Assembly (NCBI GenBank): GCA_038259155.1
Contig: JBBSPE010000087.1
Span: 1-18,458 of the forward strand
Direction: 5' to 3'
Source of the DNA: JAABRT01 sp038259155
Lineage (GTDB): Bacteria; Gemmatimonadota; Gemmatimonadetes; Gemmatimonadales; Gemmatimonadaceae
DNA: 18,458 bases
Shown: positions 15,042 through 18,458 of the stretch, in pieces
How the letters are laid out: each line of letters starts with the position of its first letter
How positions within the stretch are numbered: the stretch's first letter is position 1
Notes under the pieces: model-generated
Seen by the model: only the letters and a program-made list of their open reading frames with translations
Database searches by the model: none
Told to the model about the DNA's origin: nothing
Made by a program: the position numbers and the translations under genes

Positions 15042-15856
15042 GCGGCGAACCGCGAGACATCACGGACGAGCCCGAAGGCAATCCGGCTGACGAAGGCGAG
15101 GCCACCAAACCCGCCGAGACCATTCTCCGGCAGGAAATCCAGATCGGCGAGGAACAGCTCGAACGGAACACCTCGGGACTGTTCCTGTCCGCCGTGAGCG
15201 CGGGTCTCGATATCGGGTTCGGTCCGCTACTGGTGCTGAGCGTGCTGGCCATGAGCCCAACCGAGACACTCGGCTCGCACCTCATCGCCGCCGTGATGTA
15301 TGCCATCGGGTTCGTGATCGTGATCATCGGTAAATCCGAGCTGTTTACCGAACACACCACGCTGGCCATTTTGCCGCTGCTCTCCGAGCGTACGGTGATC
15401 AAGCGCGTCATCCGCCTCTGGGGGCTCGTGTACAGCGGCAATATCGTGGGCGCGATTGGATTTGCGGCGCTGGCGGCACCGCTCGGCCTCGGCCTGGGGC
15501 TCTTTGAGCGCGCGGACGTCGCGCGCCTGAGTCACCACCTCACCGACTACGGGCCGTGGGTGATCTTCGGCAGCGCCGTGACCGCCGGCTGGATGATGGG
15601 ACTCGTGTCCTGGCTGGTGACCGCGTCCCGCGATACCGTGGGTCAGGTGCTGATCATCCTGCTGGTCGCAGGCGCCATCTATTTTCTCGGTCTCCACCAC
15701 TCCATCGCCGGCAGCGTGGAGGTGCTCATGGCCGTCTTTGTCGCGGACGTGCCGGTCAGCGCGTTCCTGCGATTCCTCGCGCTCGCGACCATGGGCAATG
15801 CGGTGGGAGGCATCGTGTTCGTCGCTGGGCTCAAATTCGGGCACATTTCCCGCTAG
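15038..15856 (+). CDS. Formate/nitrite transporter (FNT) family channel, YfdC-like
   Basis: A 272-residue inner-membrane protein of the FNT family (PF01226), which form pentameric channels for small monovalent acids such as formate, nitrite or hydrosulfide. After a charged, disordered N-terminus (about 1-45) come six hydrophobic segments. Family marks are GKSELFTEHT (98-107, matching the ELFT segment of FNT proteins), the LHHSIAGSVEVL stretch with His221 in the place of the conserved central-pore histidine, and GNAVGGIVFVAG near the C-terminus. The long acidic N-terminus and the ELFTEHT variant resemble the less-studied YfdC subgroup, so the substrate is uncertain. It begins with ATGA overlap on the FG-GAP lipoprotein gene, indicating coupled translation. 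No formate or nitrite metabolism gene is nearby. Confidence 0.9.
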   Translation: MSGEPRDITDEPEGNPADEGEATKPAETILRQEIQIGEEQLERNTSGLFLSAVSAGLDIGFGPLLVLSVLAMSPTETLGSHLIAAVMYAIGFVIVIIGKSELFTEHTTLAILPLLSERTVIKRVIRLWGLVYSGNIVGAIGFAALAAPLGLGLGLFERADVARLSHHLTDYGPWVIFGSAVTAGWMMGLVSWLVTASRDTVGQVLIILLVAGAIYFLGLHHSIAGSVEVLMAVFVADVPVSAFLRFLALATMGNAVGGIVFVAGLKFGHISR

Positions 15857-15891
15857 GAATCGGGGCGTTACACTTCACTACAGCCGATTCC
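15856..15891. terminator. Inverted repeat after the FNT gene
   Basis: GGAATCGG (15856-15863) and CCGATTCC (15884-15891) form a perfect 8-base stem with a 20-base loop, starting on the last base of the FNT stop codon. There is no T-run after it; it may be a Rho-independent-like terminator, an RNA-stabilising hairpin or a binding site in front of the next gene. Confidence 0.4.
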
Positions 15892-15913
15892 CCTCCTTGG
15901 CCCTGGAGCCTCC

Positions 15914-16651
15914 ATGTCCGCCGACCGCCGTCAGTTCCTCACGCGCCTCACCGCCAGCGGTCTCGCGCTGAGCACCCTCCCCGGGTCGATGCACGCCATG
16001 TCCGCGGCGCCGGCGCCGCCGGGTGCCGCAACGGGCGACACCGACTGGCGCGAGCACGCGCGAGCCAGTGCCGCCGGCGAGGCGGGAGAGCAGCCGCCGT
16101 TCGACGTCAGCTGGGCACAGCGCGTCACCGGCAAACACAAGGCGGTCTTCGACGTGCCGGAAATCAATGGCGGCAGTGGTGTGTGGCGCGCGGGCATGTG
16201 GCGCGACCACAACCGGGACCTCATGCAGGCGCAGCCGAGTGACCTGAGCCCCGTGATCGTGATCCGGCATGCGGCCATTCCGCTGGTCATGAACCACGAG
16301 TTCTGGGACCGGTACGACATCGCGAAGTCGCGCAAGGTCATGCACCCCATGACCGACAAGAAGACGCGACGCAATCCCGTGCTCATGACGGCGGAAGACG
16401 ACGAGCTCCCGCCGAGCTTCGCCGTCTACGCGCTCGACAAGCAGATGGCCAACGGGACCATCGTCGTGGGCTGCAACATGGCCTTCGGGCAGATGGTCTC
16501 CATCGTGCGGCGGCAGGACAAGCTCGACGGGGCGGCCGCGCGGACGCGGGCGCTGGCGATGATGGTGCCCGGCGTCATCCTGCAGCCCAACGGCATCTTT
16601 GGGGTGACGCTCGCGCAGGAAGTGGGCTGCGCCTTCGTGGCCGCGTCCTAA
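15914..16651 (+). CDS. Tat-exported DsrE-fold-like protein
   Basis: A 245-residue protein with a twin-arginine signal (DRRQFLTRLTASGLAL, Arg5-Arg6, then LPGSMHAMSA), so it should be exported folded to the periplasm. The mature part (about 70-245) resembles the DsrE/DsrF-like fold of sulfur-relay proteins: KAVFDVPEINGGSGVWRAGMW, a central VIVIRHAAIPLVMN, a VGCNMAFGQ segment with Cys187, and the closing VPGVILQPNGIFGVTLAQEVGCAFV typical of exported members. Function of these exported proteins is not established; sulfur or thiol chemistry is possible. Cys187 and Cys239 are the only two cysteines. The start is well supported by GGAG at 15905-15908, five bases before the ATG. It lies 57 bases after the FNT gene and 18 bases before the hydrolase gene. 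Confidence 0.8.
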   Translation: MSADRRQFLTRLTASGLALSTLPGSMHAMSAAPAPPGAATGDTDWREHARASAAGEAGEQPPFDVSWAQRVTGKHKAVFDVPEINGGSGVWRAGMWRDHNRDLMQAQPSDLSPVIVIRHAAIPLVMNHEFWDRYDIAKSRKVMHPMTDKKTRRNPVLMTAEDDELPPSFAVYALDKQMANGTIVVGCNMAFGQMVSIVRRQDKLDGAAARTRALAMMVPGVILQPNGIFGVTLAQEVGCAFVAAS

Positions 16652-16669
16652 GCTCGCCTGCGCGTGCAC

Positions 16670-17713
16670 ATGTCCAAGCCTGTGCCCACCCGTGGCTCCG
16701 CGTTTGGCCGCGCTGTCAAGTGCTCGCTCCTGCTGCTCGCGCTCGTGGCGTGCTCCGCGCCGCCCGCAGCCGACGCAGCGAACTCGGCCGATGCTGGCAC
16801 CAGCGCGGCGCCAGTCACGGAGGAGGGCATGCTTGATGTGCCCGGCGGCCGCGTCTGGTACCGCCGGATCGGCGCAGCGACGGGTGTGCCGCTGCTGGCC
16901 CTGCACGGCGGCCCGGGCGGCACCAGCTGTCGGTTCGAAGTGCTCGCGCCGCTCGCCAACGAGCGCCCGCTCATCTACTACGACCAGCTCGGCTCCGGGC
17001 GTTCGGATCATCCGTCCGACACCACGCTGTGGAACGTCGCCCGCTTCGTGCAGGAAGTCGACGCGGTACGACGTGGACTTGGTCTCGACACCGTACACCT
17101 GCTCGGCCACTCCTGGGGCGGGGCGCTCGCCGCCGAATACATGTTGGCGGCCCGTCCCACCGGCGTGCGCTCGGTGGTGCTGAGCAGCCCGCTGCTGTCC
17201 ACGCCCCGGTGGATCGACGACGCCAATCAGCTGCGCGCCGAGCTGCCGGCCGAGCTTCGCGCCACGCTCGATCGGCACGAGACCGACGGCACCACGGACG
17301 CACAGGAGTACGCTGCCGCGACGGACTCGTTCTACGCGCGACACGTGCGACGCCTGCCCGTGAGTCCGGAGCCCATGTGCGATGGCGTGAGCGGCAACGA
17401 CGCGATCTACCGCCAGATGTGGGGCCCCACGGAGTTCCGGTCAACGGGCTCGCTGCGCACATGGGATCGCAGCGGTGATCTCGACGAGCTCACGCTGCCC
17501 GTGTTGTTCATCGCCGGCGAGTTCGATGAGGCTCGGCCAGCCACGCTGGAGTCGTTTCGCGCCACAATGCCTGACGCGCGGCTCGAAGTGATTCCCGGTT
17601 CGTCCCATTCCACCTATCGTGAGCAGCCAGCGCGGTATATCGAGATCGTGCGGGCGTTCCTGCGCGCGGTGGACTCAGCACCATTTCCAGTTGCGCCCAT
17701 TCGTTCGCCATGA
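16670..17713 (+). CDS. Lipoprotein alpha/beta hydrolase, proline iminopeptidase-like (S33)
   Basis: A 347-residue hydrolase. It starts with a lipoprotein signal (KCSLLLLALVAC, lipobox Cys28), so it should be anchored in the envelope. The fold marks are the oxyanion HGGPGG (79-84), YDQLGSGRSD (104-113), the nucleophile elbow GHSWGG with Ser148, the acid Asp286 in IAGEFDEARP and the base His313 in GSSHSTY. These match family S33 proline iminopeptidases, which remove N-terminal proline or similar residues from peptides; related enzymes hydrolyse esters or amides, so the exact substrate is open. A cap domain spans about 180-265. ATG 16670 is preferred to GTG 16664 two codons upstream. The stop overlaps the EVE gene start (ATGA), so the two are co-translated although one product is exported and the other cytoplasmic. 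Confidence 0.9.
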   Translation: MSKPVPTRGSAFGRAVKCSLLLLALVACSAPPAADAANSADAGTSAAPVTEEGMLDVPGGRVWYRRIGAATGVPLLALHGGPGGTSCRFEVLAPLANERPLIYYDQLGSGRSDHPSDTTLWNVARFVQEVDAVRRGLGLDTVHLLGHSWGGALAAEYMLAARPTGVRSVVLSSPLLSTPRWIDDANQLRAELPAELRATLDRHETDGTTDAQEYAAATDSFYARHVRRLPVSPEPMCDGVSGNDAIYRQMWGPTEFRSTGSLRTWDRSGDLDELTLPVLFIAGEFDEARPATLESFRATMPDARLEVIPGSSHSTYREQPARYIEIVRAFLRAVDSAPFPVAPIRSP

Positions 17714-18348
17714 GTCCAGCCCGCAAGTCTTCAGGGAAGTCTGTCACGGCCCGCGCCGCGAAGGCGGCCAAGCGACCGGCCAAAAAGTCGTCCAACAAAT
17801 CGGTCAAGAAGCCGCCGCAGTCCATGCCGTACGATCAAGGCAAATGGGCGCGCGTGTACACGCGTGCAGCAGGCGAACGCCGGTACTGGCTCGTCAAGTC
17901 GGAGCCGGACGTGTTTTCCTTTGATGACCTGCTGGCTGCCCCCAAGCGCACCACCAGCTGGGACAGCGTGCGCAATACCGGCGCGCGCAACTTTCTGCGC
18001 GATGGCATGCACGTGGGCGACGGTGTGTTGTACTACCACTCGAACGCCACACCGTCGGCAGTGGTGGGCCTGTGCACCGTCGTGCGCGCCGGCTATCCAG
18101 ACCACACCGCGTTCGACCCGTCCCACGGGTACTATGACCCGGCGTCTGATCCGGACACGCCTACGTGGTTCATGGTGGACGTGCAGGCCGACCGTGCGCT
18201 CACACGGCCCGTATCACTCGCGGAGATCAAGGACGAACCGTCGCTGCAGGAAATGGCGCTGGTGCGCGTGAGTCGTCTCTCCGTCGTGCCGGTGAGCGCT
18301 GCGGAGTGGAACACGGTGATCGCCATGAGCACGCGACCCGCGCCGTGA
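17710..18348 (+). CDS. EVE-domain protein with basic, histone-H1-like N-terminal tail
   Basis: A 212-residue protein. The EVE domain (PF01878, related to PUA and YTH folds) covers about 58-207: YWLVKSEPDVFSFDDL at its start, TSWDSVRNTGARNFLRDGMHVGDGVLYYHSN in the middle and the EMALVRVSRLSVVPVSAAEW closing part. EVE proteins bind modified bases in DNA or RNA; the bacterial role is mostly unknown. Residues 1-37 are a Lys/Ala/Ser/Pro tail (KSSGKSVTARAAKAAKRPAK, KSSNKSVKKPP), a composition seen in histone H1-like bacterial proteins, so it could bind nucleic acids non-specifically. ATG 17710 is supported by its overlap with the hydrolase stop; ATG 17824 (residue 39) would remove the tail and leave a normal-length EVE protein. 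Confidence 0.92.
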   Translation: MSPARKSSGKSVTARAAKAAKRPAKKSSNKSVKKPPQSMPYDQGKWARVYTRAAGERRYWLVKSEPDVFSFDDLLAAPKRTTSWDSVRNTGARNFLRDGMHVGDGVLYYHSNATPSAVVGLCTVVRAGYPDHTAFDPSHGYYDPASDPDTPTWFMVDVQADRALTRPVSLAEIKDEPSLQEMALVRVSRLSVVPVSAAEWNTVIAMSTRPAP

Positions 18349-18397
18349 TCGCGGTCGCCCGCGCACACCCTGACGCACGAGCGGTGAGGAGCGCGCC

Positions 18398-18458
18398 GTG
18401 ACCGACGCCTCGGCGCCGGAACGCCATCTCGAGCTGCCGCCGCTGCCGGAGGCCCTCA
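18398..18458 (+). CDS. Start of an unidentified gene, cut by the window end
   Basis: A GTG at 18398 is preceded by GAGGAG (18386-18391) with a 6-base spacer, the strongest Shine-Dalgarno in the window. It opens a frame of 20 codons (VTDASAPERHLELPP and on) to the end of the window. It begins 49 bases after the EVE gene on the same strand. Twenty residues are too few to recognise a family. Confidence 0.55.
   Translation, partial: MTDASAPERHLELPPLPEAL

Noticed and set aside
15878..17344. A 488-codon open frame on the minus strand opposite the DsrE-like and hydrolase genes
   Set aside because: It is antisense to two genes with clear motifs; its translation is rich in Arg, His and Gly with no domain. 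Long antisense frames are common at this GC content.

Overview
The window is a densely coding, high-GC bacterial chromosomal segment (about two-thirds G+C by eye) with 19 recognisable genes, the last cut by the window end. There is no rRNA, tRNA, phage, transposase or CRISPR array that I can see. A diderm environmental bacterium is suggested by Tat substrates, lipoproteins, an ECF sigma/RskA pair, cytochromes and an FG-GAP lipoprotein. The protein style (Pro-Asp-Thr rich tails, FG-GAP lipoproteins) reminds me of Gemmatimonadota, but that is a guess from style, not a demonstrated placement.

Layout. 50-1704 (minus): an amidohydrolase_2-type metal hydrolase followed by an exported monohaem cytochrome c with a striking PD(S/T) repeat tail. 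1749-4124 (plus): a GNAT acetyltransferase and a full-length ABC exporter. 4202-5580 (plus): an ECF sigma factor overlapping its membrane zinc anti-sigma factor, with a good candidate ECF-type promoter immediately upstream. 5626-7100 (minus, convergent with the sigma pair): a b-type cytochrome and a Tat-exported molybdopterin oxidoreductase of the MsrP/sulfite-oxidase superfamily, overlapping by ATGA. 7224-7751 (minus): rsmD, 16S rRNA methyltransferase. 7948-8817 (plus): exported DUF3108-type protein. 8820-9461 (minus) and 9611-10714 (plus): a TetR repressor divergent from an Old Yellow Enzyme, with two palindromic operators between them. 10748-13558 (minus): phosphoenolpyruvate carboxylase. 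13788-15856 (plus): a seven-repeat FG-GAP lipoprotein translationally coupled to a formate/nitrite-type channel. 15914-18348 (plus): a Tat-exported DsrE-like protein, a lipoprotein alpha/beta hydrolase of the proline iminopeptidase family, and an EVE-domain protein with a histone-H1-like tail. 18398-end: start of another gene.

How the genes may work together. Several units fit envelope redox or electrophile stress: sigma/anti-sigma beside a periplasmic molybdoenzyme with its quinol-linked cytochrome b, and a TetR/OYE switch whose repressor carries a cysteine where NemR has its sensing cysteine. The rest is housekeeping (rsmD, ppc) or lone accessory genes. I find no clearly new multi-gene system. 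The most unusual items are the coupled FG-GAP lipoprotein/FNT channel pair, the EVE protein with the basic tail, and the repeat-tailed cytochrome. Intergenic gaps are all under 300 bases.
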